This document shows, piece by piece, positions 1 to 8,213 of a stretch of 64,000 bases of DNA. The notes below the pieces were generated by a model, which was given only the letters and a program-made list of their open reading frames with translations, ran no database searches and was not told the origin of the DNA. This DNA comes from Streptomyces sp. SAI-135 (GTDB lineage Bacteria > Actinomycetota > Actinomycetes > Streptomycetales > Streptomycetaceae), in NCBI RefSeq assembly GCF_029893805.1, contig NZ_JARXYP010000002.1:124001-188000 (forward strand), in the 5' to 3' direction. How positions within the stretch are numbered: position 1 is the first letter of the stretch; the number at the start of each line of letters is the position of its first letter. A program made the translations under genes and the position numbers.

Positions 1-912
1 GATGACCGAGATCAGCGAGCCGGTCACCACGAGGGGGAGCATGTCGCTGCTGGCACCCGAGCCGCCGTTCTGGGCCTGGTCGGCCCAGCGGGCGAGGCCG
101 ACCGTGATCGGGTACAGCTTCGGGTCGTTGAGCATGATCAGCGGCAGGAAGTAGTTGTTCCAGGTCGCGACGAGCGTGAACAGGACGACGGTCACCAGGC
201 CCGGTGCCAGCATCCGCAGGGCGATGCGGAGGAAGATCCGAAACTCTCCGGCTCCGTCGATCCGGGCGGCCTCCAGGATGCTGTCCGGGACGGCGTCGGC
301 CGCGTAGATACGCATCAGGTAGAGGCCGAACGGGCTGACGAGGGAGGGCAGGACGATGGCCCAGGGGGTGTTGACGAGCCCTACCTTTGCGAAGAGCAGG
401 TAGGTCGGGATGGCCAGCGCCGTGGTCGGGATCATGATGGCGCCGAGGACGAGGTTGAAAGCGGCGCCGTTGCCGCGGAAGCGGAACTTGGCGAACCCGT
501 AGCCGGCGGCGGTGGAGAGGAGCGCCGCGCCCAGGGCGCTTCCCACGGAGTAGAGGACCGTGTTGAGCAGCCAGTGCAGGAAGACCCCATCGTCGTACGT
601 CAGCGTCTGCCTGATGTTCGCCAGGAGGCGCGGAGCGTGCGAGAACCACAGGCCGAAGCTGTTGAACAGATCCTGGGTGTTCTTGGTCGAGGCGACGAAC
701 AGCCAGAACAGCGGCAGGAGGAAGTACGCCAGGACGGCCAGCATGACGATCGTCAGCGGGGTGCTGCGGCGTCGAGTCGGGGAACGGCGCCGGCGCAGGC
801 CCATGGCCGCACCGCTTGTCATGGCGGCGCTCCGGGTGGTCGTGCCCATCGGCGCGGGTGACGACGGTGTTCCCTGTTCAAGCAGCGCCGAGGACTTGGC
901 GGTGGTCTTCAC
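1..912 (-). CDS. Carbohydrate ABC transporter inner-membrane permease, MalG type (3' end outside window)
   Basis: Second membrane subunit of a CUT1-type sugar importer. The frame is open from the GTG at 912 to the left edge, so the C-terminus is missing. Several hydrophobic segments are visible, the first being the TIVMLAVLAYFLLPLFWLF stretch. The cytoplasmic EAA loop that docks on the ATPase reads EAARIDGAGEFRIFLRIAL. The start is set by a strong AGGAGG five bases upstream of the GTG, and this GTG overlaps the stop of the upstream permease (GTGA), which indicates translational coupling. No ATP-binding subunit is seen in the window; such systems often share MsiK encoded elsewhere. The substrate cannot be told from sequence. 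Confidence 0.9.
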   Translation of the reverse strand, partial: MKTTAKSSALLEQGTPSSPAPMGTTTRSAAMTSGAAMGLRRRRSPTRRRSTPLTIVMLAVLAYFLLPLFWLFVASTKNTQDLFNSFGLWFSHAPRLLANIRQTLTYDDGVFLHWLLNTVLYSVGSALGAALLSTAAGYGFAKFRFRGNGAAFNLVLGAIMIPTTALAIPTYLLFAKVGLVNTPWAIVLPSLVSPFGLYLMRIYAADAVPDSILEAARIDGAGEFRIFLRIALRMLAPGLVTVVLFTLVATWNNYFLPLIMLNDPKLYPITVGLARWADQAQNGGSGASSDMLPLVVTGSLISVI

Positions 913-1847
913 GATGTCCTCCTGCGGTTCGTGGTGATCAGCACGGCGTAGGAGAAGAGCACGATGACCAGGCCGAGGAGGAAGGAGACCGCGGCCGCGT
1001 AGTTGACCTGCTGGCCGGTGAACGCGAGGGAGTAGGCGTAGAGGTTGGCGGTGTACGAACTGTCGATGACGTCGGGGGCGATGGTCTGCAGCAGCTTCGG
1101 CTCGTTGAACAGCTGGAAGCTGCCGATCACCGAGAACAGCAGAGTGAGCAGCAGCGCCGGCCGCAGCGCGGGCAGCTTGACGGACCAGGCGATGCGCCAG
1201 GCACCGGCACCGTCCATCGCGGCCGCCTCGTACAGTTCCTGCGGGATCGTGCGCAGCGCGGCATACAGGATGATCATGTTGTAGCCGACGAACTCCCAGG
1301 TCACGACGTTCGCAAGGCTGCCCAGCATCCATCCGCTACTGAGGAAGTGCGGCATCGGCAGGTCGAGCTTCCTGCCCAGCTGCGCGAAGGGGCCGAAGTC
1401 GGGGCCGTAGAGGTAGCCCCACATGAGTGTGGCGACGACGCTCGGGACGGCGTACGGGACGAAGATCCCCAGCCGGATCACCCGAGCGAGCCGCAGCAGG
1501 CCGCTGTCGAGCGCAAGGGCGAAGAGCAGGGCCAGCAGCAGCATCACCGGGACCTGGATCGCGAAGAACGCCGCGACCCGCAGGCCCCCTTCCCTCAGCA
1601 GCGGGTCCTTGAGGGCACTCAGGTAGTTGTCCAGCCCGACGAACGTCGTCCCGCCGATGAGCCTGTTCTGGAACAGGCTGAGATAGGCGGCGTAGCCGAG
1701 CGGGGTCAGGAACAAGAGCAGGAACAGCACCATGAATGGTGCGACGAACAGCGGCCCTGCCGCACCGTGGCGCAGGCCACCGAGCCGGCGGCGCTTGGGC
1801 CCTGCTCGGCGCGCGTCCTCGGCGAAGGCCGCGGGCATGGCAGTCAT
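909..1847 (-). CDS. Carbohydrate ABC transporter permease, MalF type
   Basis: First membrane subunit (312 aa) of the CUT1 sugar importer. The N-terminal region is basic and charged (RRAGPKRRRLGG), followed by a long hydrophobic helix (LFVAPFMVLFLLLFLTPLGY) and further membrane spans. The EAA loop reads EAAAMDGAGAWRIAWSVKL. The frame is open much further upstream, but the ATG at 1847 is preceded by AAAGG at normal spacing and starts where the family homology starts, so the longer version is rejected. It lies 85 bp downstream of the binding-protein gene and overlaps the next permease by four bases. Confidence 0.92.
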   Translation of the reverse strand: MTAMPAAFAEDARRAGPKRRRLGGLRHGAAGPLFVAPFMVLFLLLFLTPLGYAAYLSLFQNRLIGGTTFVGLDNYLSALKDPLLREGGLRVAAFFAIQVPVMLLLALLFALALDSGLLRLARVIRLGIFVPYAVPSVVATLMWGYLYGPDFGPFAQLGRKLDLPMPHFLSSGWMLGSLANVVTWEFVGYNMIILYAALRTIPQELYEAAAMDGAGAWRIAWSVKLPALRPALLLTLLFSVIGSFQLFNEPKLLQTIAPDVIDSSYTANLYAYSLAFTGQQVNYAAAVSFLLGLVIVLFSYAVLITTNRRRTS

Positions 1848-1932
1848 CAACGGGCCTTTCTTGGGGGGTAGGGGTGTCTTGGTGCGGATCCCAGGCACGG
1901 CGGAGGAGCGCCGTGGCACGGGATCCGTCGGC

Positions 1933-3309
1933 CTATGCCTTGACGGTGAAGCCCTGGTTCTTGGCGTAGGTGGTGAGCCGCTTCTGCCAGGCGTCGAGGG
2001 CGGCCCCGCTGTCGGTCTTGTCGGCGAGGGACTTGCCGAAGGTCTCGGTCCAGTCCGTCGCCGCCTGGTCGAGGAACGGCGGCCACTGGAAGGCGGTACT
2101 GACCGTGCCGCTGATGTCGGCGAACAGCTGGTTGACCTTCTGACCGCCGTAGAACGACGGCGTGGCGCCGACGAAGGAGGGGTCCGCGAGCAGCGTCCTG
2201 GTCGCGGGGAAGAACGACTGCTCAGTCGCGAACATCTTGGCGCTGGCCGCGTCGCTGTTGAGGAACTGCGCGAACTGTGCCGCCGCGATCGGGTTCTTGG
2301 TCGACCTGATGACCGCGCTCGTCGAACCACCCCAGTTGCCGGCACTGGGCTTGGCGGCGTCCCACTGCGGCAGCGGGGCCGCCCGCCACTTCCCCGCGGT
2401 GGCCTTGGCGGAGCCCGAGAGGAAGGCGGGACCCCAGGCGGCGGTGATCCAGGTGGCGTACTTCCCCTTGTTGAGGCCTGCGTACCACGCATCCGTGAAG
2501 TCCGGGTCGGTGCTGATGACGCCTTCCTTCGCGAGGCCGCCCCAGTACGCGCCGAGCTTCTTGGAGATCGCGTCGTTCACGTCGATGGCGATGTCGCTCT
2601 TACCGGACAGCGTGTAGGGCTTGGCGCCCGCCTGCCAGAGCAGACCGTGCCAGGCAGCGGCCTCGTTCGCGGCGAGGTTGGTCATGTAGACGCCCGAGTC
2701 GGCCTTGTGCAGCTTGCGTGCGGCTGCGGCGAATTCGTCCCAGGTCGTCGGCGGCTTGATGCCGTGCTTCTGGAAGATGTCCGCCCGGTACAGCATGCCC
2801 ATCGGGCCTGTGTCCTGAGGGATGGCCCAGATCTCGCCCTTGGGGCCACTGACCTGGTTCCAGGTCCAGTCGACGAACGTGTCCTTCAACCGCGAGGCGC
2901 CGTACGGGCTCAGATCCAGCAGACTGTCCGTGATCGTGAACGTGGGGATGGCCTGGTACTCCATCTGCGCGATGTCCGGAGCACCGCTGCCTGCCTTGAT
3001 GGCTGTGCGCACCTTCGTGTAGTGAGCCACGCCCTGGCCCGCGTTGACGGCCTTGACCTTGATGGCCGGGTACTTCGCTTCGAAGAGGGCGACCTCCTTG
3101 TCGATGTTCGGGACCCAGGTCCAGAACGTCAGCTGGGTCGGGGTCTTCATGGCCTTGTCGATGTCGGCCTGGGTGACCGTCTTGGCGGAGGTACCGCCGC
3201 CGCTTCCGCTGCCGCCGCAGGCAGACAGGGCGGCGCCGAGGGACGCGGCCCCCGTGGCGGTGAGGAACAGCCGGCGGCTCATGGGAGAGGAGGCAAATGA
3301 TCTGGGCAT
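1933..3309 (-). CDS. Sugar ABC transporter substrate-binding lipoprotein
   Basis: Extracellular solute-binding protein, family 1 (458 aa), which would deliver sugar to the permease pair downstream. The N-terminus has a twin-arginine motif (SRRLFLTA), a hydrophobic stretch and a lipobox LSAC followed by a Gly/Ser-rich linker, so it is a Tat-exported lipoprotein. The ATG at 3309 is chosen because GGGAG lies eight bases upstream; an internal ATG at 3282 begins directly at the Tat motif and is possible. The mature part has the usual family pattern (LTFWTWVPNIDKEVALFE near the start, YATWITAAWGPAFL in the middle). First gene of the operon, transcribed away from the LacI-type regulator. Confidence 0.93.
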   Translation of the reverse strand: MPRSFASSPMSRRLFLTATGAASLGAALSACGGSGSGGGTSAKTVTQADIDKAMKTPTQLTFWTWVPNIDKEVALFEAKYPAIKVKAVNAGQGVAHYTKVRTAIKAGSGAPDIAQMEYQAIPTFTITDSLLDLSPYGASRLKDTFVDWTWNQVSGPKGEIWAIPQDTGPMGMLYRADIFQKHGIKPPTTWDEFAAAARKLHKADSGVYMTNLAANEAAAWHGLLWQAGAKPYTLSGKSDIAIDVNDAISKKLGAYWGGLAKEGVISTDPDFTDAWYAGLNKGKYATWITAAWGPAFLSGSAKATAGKWRAAPLPQWDAAKPSAGNWGGSTSAVIRSTKNPIAAAQFAQFLNSDAASAKMFATEQSFFPATRTLLADPSFVGATPSFYGGQKVNQLFADISGTVSTAFQWPPFLDQAATDWTETFGKSLADKTDSGAALDAWQKRLTTYAKNQGFTVKA

Positions 3310-3438
3310 GGTGGGCTCCCGCCGATAGGCGCGGTGAGGGCATGCCTGTGACGACATGCAGGAAGGGGGAATACAGGAGAGAAACGACGACCGGGAGATC
3401 GAGGTCGGCGCAGGAACAAGGTGTCCTCGTGGGCCGCA

Positions 3439-3475
3439 CCCGGCGTACGGCCCGGATCGAAGGCCGTACGCCGGG
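3439..3475 (-). terminator. Perfect 14-bp stem-loop downstream of the LacI-type gene
   Basis: CCCGGCGTACGGCC pairs perfectly with GGCCGTACGCCGGG around a 9-base loop. It lies about 200 bases past the stop of the regulator and 130 bases before the binding-protein start, so it most likely ends the regulator transcript and insulates the transport operon. There is no U-tract, as is usual in Streptomyces. The rest of the 3310-3671 gap shows no gene; a promoter for the transport operon must lie between 3310 and the hairpin, but I cannot assign its boxes. Confidence 0.55.
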
Positions 3476-3671
3476 AACAGCAGCCGGAGCAGGCAAGGGT
3501 GCGGACTGGCTCGGCACGAAGGACGTTGTGCGGCGCCCGCGTCTCCTGGGCGCGCGAAGCAGAAAGGCGCGGCCGGGAAGGGAGCTGGAGGAGGCAGCGG
3601 CCGGTCAGGCAGCTTGCCGCGGAATCACACGAGTGGCCTTGAGGCGGTTCACTCGGGCCGGTTGATGCTGG

Positions 3672-4814
3672 TCAAAGGCGGTCGGATAAGCCTCCGCTCG
3701 TCGGCGGTCCGGCCTGCGGACCGCTGCGGGAACGGGTGGCATTGCGCCGCCCACCGCCCGGGGCCGCCCGGGACGGCGCAGGCGCAGTCGAAGCACGCAG
3801 GACGAGTTCGACCGGTGGGTCGTGCGCAAGAGGCAGGTCCACGTCGGGCTTCTCGATGGCATGCACGAGAAGCCTGAACGCTTCCTTGGCCACCGCGTCG
3901 AACGGCTGACGCACCGTGGTCAGGGGAGGAGTCACGTAGGCGGCGACCGGGATGTCGTCGAAGCCGACGACGCTGACATCGTCCGGCACCCGGCGCCCAG
4001 CTTCCGTGAGCGCGCGGATCAACCCGATGGCCATGTCGTCGTTCGCGGCGAACACCGCGGTCACGTCCGGGTCCGCGGCCAGCACGCGGCCCGCCGCGTA
4101 TCCGGACGCGGCCGACCAGTCACCCTCGATGACGGGCGGCTCGTCACGGCCTCGGGCAGCCAGCGCCGCCCGCCACCCCTCGAGGCGGTCCCTGGCGGCG
4201 TACCACCGCTCGGGACCGGCGAGGTGATGGACGGTCATGTGCCCGAGCTCCAGGAGATGGTCGGTGGCCGCCCGGGCCAGCAGGCCGGCGCCCACCCCTG
4301 CGGACAGGGTGCGGGCGCCCCCGAAGAACGCGGGCGCTCCGAGGACGAGGACCGGCACGTCGATGGCAGCCGAGACCGCTCCCCCGTCCGCTTCCTCGTC
4401 GATCGGCTCGGAGATGACGATTCCGTCCACTCCCTGCTCCAGGAGGGAGTCGACGGCTCCGGCGATACCGCCGGGGTCCCCTTCCAGGGTGTGGACCACG
4501 CGGAGGGCGTAGCCCGTGTCCCGGGCGGCCCGCTCGATGCCGATGAGCAGGGACGCGGGCCCGTACAGAGCGGTTCCGAGCGACACCACGCCGATCGACC
4601 GGGTCCGCCCGGAGGCCAGCGCCCGGGCTGCGGGGTTCAACCGGTAGCCGAGTTCCTCAGCCGCTTCCAGGACGCGCCTGCGCGCCTCGGCCGAGACGTA
4701 CGCCTCGTTGTTGAAGACCCTGGAGACCGTCTTCTGCGACACGCCGGCCAACCGCGCCACATCCACGCTCCTGGGCGCGCCGGAACTTCCAGCCCGTCCT
4801 TGCGTTCGCGTCAT
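3672..4814 (-). CDS. LacI-family transcriptional repressor
   Basis: DNA-binding regulator (380 aa). The N-terminal helix-turn-helix reads VDVARLAGVSQKTVSRVFNN (about residues 17-36) and is followed by the hinge-helix pattern LNPAARALASGRT. The rest is a periplasmic-binding-protein-like sensor domain ending with the common DVSVVGFDDIPVAAYVTPPLTTVRQP block. The last 35 residues are a low-complexity basic tail. It is encoded just upstream of, and in the same direction as, the sugar-import operon, so it probably represses that operon and itself. The effector sugar is not deducible. Confidence 0.93.
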   Translation of the reverse strand: MTRTQGRAGSSGAPRSVDVARLAGVSQKTVSRVFNNEAYVSAEARRRVLEAAEELGYRLNPAARALASGRTRSIGVVSLGTALYGPASLLIGIERAARDTGYALRVVHTLEGDPGGIAGAVDSLLEQGVDGIVISEPIDEEADGGAVSAAIDVPVLVLGAPAFFGGARTLSAGVGAGLLARAATDHLLELGHMTVHHLAGPERWYAARDRLEGWRAALAARGRDEPPVIEGDWSAASGYAAGRVLAADPDVTAVFAANDDMAIGLIRALTEAGRRVPDDVSVVGFDDIPVAAYVTPPLTTVRQPFDAVAKEAFRLLVHAIEKPDVDLPLAHDPPVELVLRASTAPAPSRAAPGGGRRNATRSRSGPQAGPPTSGGLSDRL

Positions 4815-4860
4815 GATGTCTCCCGGTGGCCGAACTGCCTTCGACAGAGCGTATCTCCCT

Positions 4861-4890
4861 CTGACTGCGCAGACATGTCTACGCAGTCAG
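4861..4890. promoter_or_regulatory. 30-bp near-perfect palindrome, likely operator of the LacI-type repressor
   Basis: Two 15-base halves, CTGACTGCGCAGACA and TGTCTACGCAGTCAG, are inverted copies with one mismatch. The site sits 47-76 bases upstream of the repressor ATG, a normal place for autoregulation. I did not find a second copy in front of the binding-protein gene. Apart from this site, 4815-5178 holds no gene that I can support. Confidence 0.55.
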
Positions 4891-5178
4891 AGTGCGGCCG
4901 TCAAGAGTCTGGAACACATTCGTAACGACATCCGGGTCGGCCCGGGACCTCGGACCTACGACCACGATGAACCGCGCGAGAACCCGCGCCGCACCGCATG
5001 AGCCCTGCCGTGGCCCGCCCTCCTCATGGCCGAACAAGACCCCGCGAGCTGCGGTGACGTGCGTGACTGAGGACGCAGGACCGACAACGGCGTACGCCGC
5101 GAGGTCACGCCCGCTGGGGTGGCGCCCGTCGTTCTCCCCGTTTCCCATACACCGGTACACCGAAGATGCGAGTAGCGA

Positions 5179-5610
5179 GTGACCGTGTCCGCCACCAACT
5201 GGGCCAGAAACATCACGTCCCAAGCCGAGCGATTCCACGAACGCTCATCCGTCACGGAGTTGCGGCGGATCGTCACCCAGAGCCCCTCGCTGAGGGCACT
5301 CGGCGCAGGCCACTCCTTCAACGCCATAGCGGACACCCAGGGCGACCTGGCGTCCGTCGCGCGCCTAACACGTGGTCGAACTGGACGAGAATGCGGCCAC
5401 GGTCACCATCAGCGCCTGGCTACGGTTCGCAGAGCTCACCGAGGTGCTCCACCGGTCAGGTTTGCGCTGCACAGCCTCGGATCGCTAGCGCACATCTCGG
5501 TCGCCGGCGCGTGCGCCACCGGCACTCACGGCCCGGGCGACGGCAACAGCTGGTGGTGCAGGCCACAAGGGCCACAACGTCAGGCCGTTGAGCAGCCTCC
5601 CTCGGGCCGC
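5179..5610 (+). pseudogene. Alditol (xylitol-type) oxidase remnant, frameshifted and truncated
   Basis: The first 55 residues match the start of the FAD-dependent alditol oxidases of Streptomyces: NWARNITSQAERFHERSS, then the FAD-site text LRALGAGHSFNAIADTQGD. Near 5365 the homology moves to another frame (VVELDENAATVTISAWLRFAELTEVL). Near 5465 it returns to the first frame (LAHISVAGACATGTHGPGDG, the family's HISV-GTHG block). It stops around 5570-5610, so about three quarters of the expected 420-residue enzyme is missing. I read it as a decayed gene, perhaps once part of the neighbouring sugar/polyol locus. Confidence 0.75.
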
Positions 5611-5644
5611 GCGGGCAGGCAACTGCTCACCAGAGGCGACCACG

Positions 5645-5926
5645 TCACTCCAACACCAGTCGGCCCTCATCGGGGAGGCTTAGCGACTCGTCCAACGTAA
5701 GAAATCTACAGTTCCCAGTCTCGATTGAGACAAGTACAGGATTGATTCCTACTGCCGACTCCCCTCGCCCTTCAAAGAAGGACTTCAGGTTGCACAGAAA
5801 AACGACCCCCTCATCAATTTCATAATGAACTCCCTCTTTGACGTGCAGCTCATCTTCGCCTTCGGCCTCTACGGCGGCGACAAATTCTCGTGCCTTTTCT
5901 CGCAGCTGTTGCATATCCACACGCAT
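5645..5926 (-). CDS. Small acidic protein, possibly Imm35/YrhB-like
   Basis: About 93 residues. The end of the protein (NPVLVSIETGNCRFLTLDE) resembles the Pro-x-hydrophobic-V-x-x-x-TG pattern of small YrhB/Imm35-type proteins, some of which are toxin-immunity proteins; this assignment is weak. GC content is clearly lower than that of the neighbours, suggesting transfer. The start is uncertain: GTG 5920 has GGAG at good spacing, ATG 5926 is very close to the same GGAG, and the frame is open to a GTG at 5938. No toxin gene is visible next to it. Confidence 0.5.
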   Translation of the reverse strand: MRVDMQQLREKAREFVAAVEAEGEDELHVKEGVHYEIDEGVVFLCNLKSFFEGRGESAVGINPVLVSIETGNCRFLTLDESLSLPDEGRLVLE

Positions 5927-6178
5927 CACTCCGTCCACTCGGCGGCCCCTACGCCTGGTGCCCCGTGCCAGACGGCATCCACCGTCGCTCCCGTGTCATC
6001 CAGGAGCAGCTCAGCCCGGAGGGGGAGCACGGCGGCGGGGGACCGGTCGGCTCCTCGTGGCCGTGGCCGCCGAGGACGCGGGGCTCACGCTCCTGCGCTG
6101 CGACCGCGACGTCGAGACCATCGCCCGTACGACGGGGCAGCCGGTCCGGCCCCGCCCTTCGCATAAGCGAGAGCAGGA

Positions 6179-6252
6179 TGGGGCTGGCCGGATTCGAACC
6201 AGCCGCCTCCCACATGTGGTGAAGGCACGACAACCGCTGCGCTACCAGCCAC
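6179..6252 (-). tRNA. tRNA-like sequence, probably degenerate; anticodon not assigned
   Basis: Read on the minus strand, GTGGCTG and CAGCCCC can form an acceptor stem with one mismatch. A T-arm GCTGG-TTCGAAT-CCGGC with the invariant TTCGAA is present, as is a D-arm with a GCGC/GTGC stem and the expected A and GG in the loop. The anticodon arm does not fit: no register gives five paired bases with T at position 33. I therefore read it as a decayed tRNA or a tRNA-derived attachment-site relic. It sits at the edge of the mobile-element-rich zone. Confidence 0.35.
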
Positions 6253-7055
6253 ATCCCGCCCGCGATCATATGAGCACCCCGACCCCAGCGCTCTGAATTT
6301 CTCCGCAGGGAATGATCACTCAGCGCGACGACATCACGAAACCTGAGCCAGCACCCGTGACATGACGTCACTGCACGATGTGGGCCTTCGCAGGTCGCTC
6401 CCGACGAGGACGCGGCCCAAGAACAGCACCACTACACCACCCTCAGGACCGTCACCACCAGCATCACCGGCGAGTTGAAGACCACCGGCAAGGCAACCGT
6501 CGACGGCTTCTACCGTTACTCCTTCCCCGGAACCACGACCACCCCGGCAATCAGGGATGCGGATGCTGGCGACTGCGCGACGTTCCCCCGAACGAGCGGG
6601 CGAATACTAAGGAACACGCAGGTCGTCCAGCGCACCAGAGATCATTACCCGCTTGGAGAGGAACACCAGGTCAGTCGCCCCGAACTTTGCATCGTGGCTG
6701 GCAATACGTGTTCGCCTCGCCGTGCGGGGGTCTTCCTCGGCTTGTACACGCGGACGGCCGCGCCATCCGCACACGGGCCGGCCAACCGACTCGGCAAGGT
6801 CATCCGTCTTGAACCCCTGCTATGACGTAGAACCCCTGCCAGGACACCTGGAAAGTCCTGGGCGCGACTGCTGGCCTCAAGGGCGACGGTGTCCACCACC
6901 CGATGTTCGGCATCACTCCCCTGCACAACCTGATCCTCGCCGGGTGACTGCGGCCCACCGTCGGAGGGGAAGCAAGTGACTCGTCGTACCTCGCGGCAAC
7001 CGGGGAAGAGGTGATCTTTTGAGGACGGGGGCAGCAGCGCCTGCACAATCACGGC
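6253..7055. other. Stretch without an intact gene; two coding-like remnants
   Basis: No full gene can be supported. On the plus strand 6403-6600 reads like protein (YTTLRTVTTSITGELKTTGK, then GFYRYSFPGTTTTPAI) but has no start and ends without a recognisable domain. Around 6850-6947 a second piece reads TWKVLGATAGLKGDGVHHP and ends at a TGA after NLILAG. I do not recognise the family. They may be pieces of one inactivated gene. Confidence 0.3.
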
Positions 7056-7463
7056 ATGACCAATACTGTCGAAGCAGCCTGGCACAAGATCCTGACCGCT
7101 GCGGGCGAACCTCTCCGACCTGAAGAATCGCCGCTTGCCGCTCCGTTTGCCGAGTTGGTGCTGGTGGCGCATGCCGAGCCGTTGCTTCGTCAGCTCTACC
7201 CCTGGACCGGTATGTGGGAGCTGCACTTCAGCAGGTGCACGGAGATCCGCCACACCTGGGACATCCCCTACATCGGCACCCTGGGAGACGGCCGGTACTA
7301 CGTCGAGGGGCCGAGCCGCACCAGCCCGCGGATCGCCGAGACAGACAGCGCGCAAGCTGCAGTAGCGATGGTCATTGATCGTCTACCACCACGCTGCGGC
7401 CCAGCCTTCATCGGCAATGCAGAGGCACTGGCCGCCTACGAGAGGGCGCGGGACGGCAAATAG
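7056..7463 (+). CDS. DUF6193-like protein
   Basis: 135 residues, single domain. The central block (LRQLYPWTGMWELHFSRCTE, then IPYIGTLGDGRYYV) and the ending (AVAMVIDRLPPRCGPAFIGNA) recall the small DUF6193 family of actinomycetes, which is sometimes annotated as natural-product associated but has no known reaction. There are no membrane segments or signal peptide. It has no operon partners: a decayed transposase follows and a non-coding stretch precedes it. Confidence 0.65.
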   Translation: MTNTVEAAWHKILTAAGEPLRPEESPLAAPFAELVLVAHAEPLLRQLYPWTGMWELHFSRCTEIRHTWDIPYIGTLGDGRYYVEGPSRTSPRIAETDSAQAAVAMVIDRLPPRCGPAFIGNAEALAAYERARDGK

Positions 7464-7521
7464 AACCCTTGAACACGGGCCCTAGCACACAGGCCTCCTG
7501 CGGGCCTGCTATTTCGCTGCC

Positions 7522-7713
7522 ATGGCCAGCGTCCGTTGCTGTCCCGTGTCCCGGCGCTACGACCAGCGCAAACGAACTGAGGGCAAGAGCCACGTCCAGG
7601 CCGTGCTGGCCCTGGCTCTCCGACGCCTCAACGTTCTTCGCGACGAAACTTCCTGCGAACCGCGTCCCCCGATCCCCCGCCACACCTACGACCGCCAATG
7701 GGAAGTCGTATAA
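7522..7713 (+). pseudogene. IS110-family transposase, C-terminal fragment
   Basis: The peptide YDQRKRTEGKSHVQAVLALA followed by LRRLNVLRDE matches the conserved end of IS110-type transposases (pattern YDRKRAEGKxHxQAxxALARRRxxVLWAxLRD). Only this tail remains; the catalytic domain and element ends are not seen. It overlaps the 3' end of the minus-strand gene at 7686. Evidence of an older insertion in this accessory zone. Confidence 0.6.
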
Positions 7714-8018
7714 ACACTGGCGTTCGACGGGGTCGCGGCAACGGTGACCTGGGCGGTCCAGGACTCGGCTTCCCGAGGCGGATCCCAGGTCACGTCGACG
7801 CGTACTCCGTGGAAGTCGTGTGCGAGTCCTACCACCATGGCCTCCGAGGCGGCCCGTGCCTCGGCTGGGCTGGCGTTGACCGGAACGTCGGCGAGGCGCC
7901 CGCAGTGCGTCCCGCCGTCCACGGTAAGGACACTGTGGCGCCAGCCTTCCGGTGTCGCAAGCAGGACAGTGCCCTTCGGCATGCTGAAGGGAGGTTGCCG
8001 CTTCTTCCGTCTCACCAT
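7686..8018 (-). CDS. Conserved hypothetical protein
   Basis: About 110 residues, basic start (MVRRKKRQPPF) then an alpha/beta-looking domain: GTVLLATPEGWRHSVLTVDG, a helical AEARAASEAMVVGLAHDF block and a strand-rich end VRVDVTWDPPREAESWTAQV. I do not recognise a family. The ATG at 8018 is chosen; a TTG at 8030 in the same frame is possible. It stands alone between the IS110 remnant and the IS5 cluster. Confidence 0.55.
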   Translation of the reverse strand: MVRRKKRQPPFSMPKGTVLLATPEGWRHSVLTVDGGTHCGRLADVPVNASPAEARAASEAMVVGLAHDFHGVRVDVTWDPPREAESWTAQVTVAATPSNASVYTTSHWRS

Positions 8019-8213
8019 GAAGCCATCCAACCTCGTCGGCCTCCTGACGGTTCAGGCGGGCGAAGCTTCACGTGCCGGTCCGTGGCGGGGGCTTGGGGCC
8101 GACTCTGTGGTGGGCGGGACGGCTGAACGCCGCGCCAGTGGCTCTCTTGGCGTTCCCGGCCGATTATCGGGTGGGCTGCCCGCGCTCGGCAGGGTGTGTG
8201 GGCAGGCCTCTAA

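Noticed and set aside
6378..6825. Overlapping open frames of 144 and 116 residues
   Set aside because: Only a short part looks coding, there is no convincing start or ribosome-binding site, and the frames run on into non-coding sequence; kept only as a remnant note.
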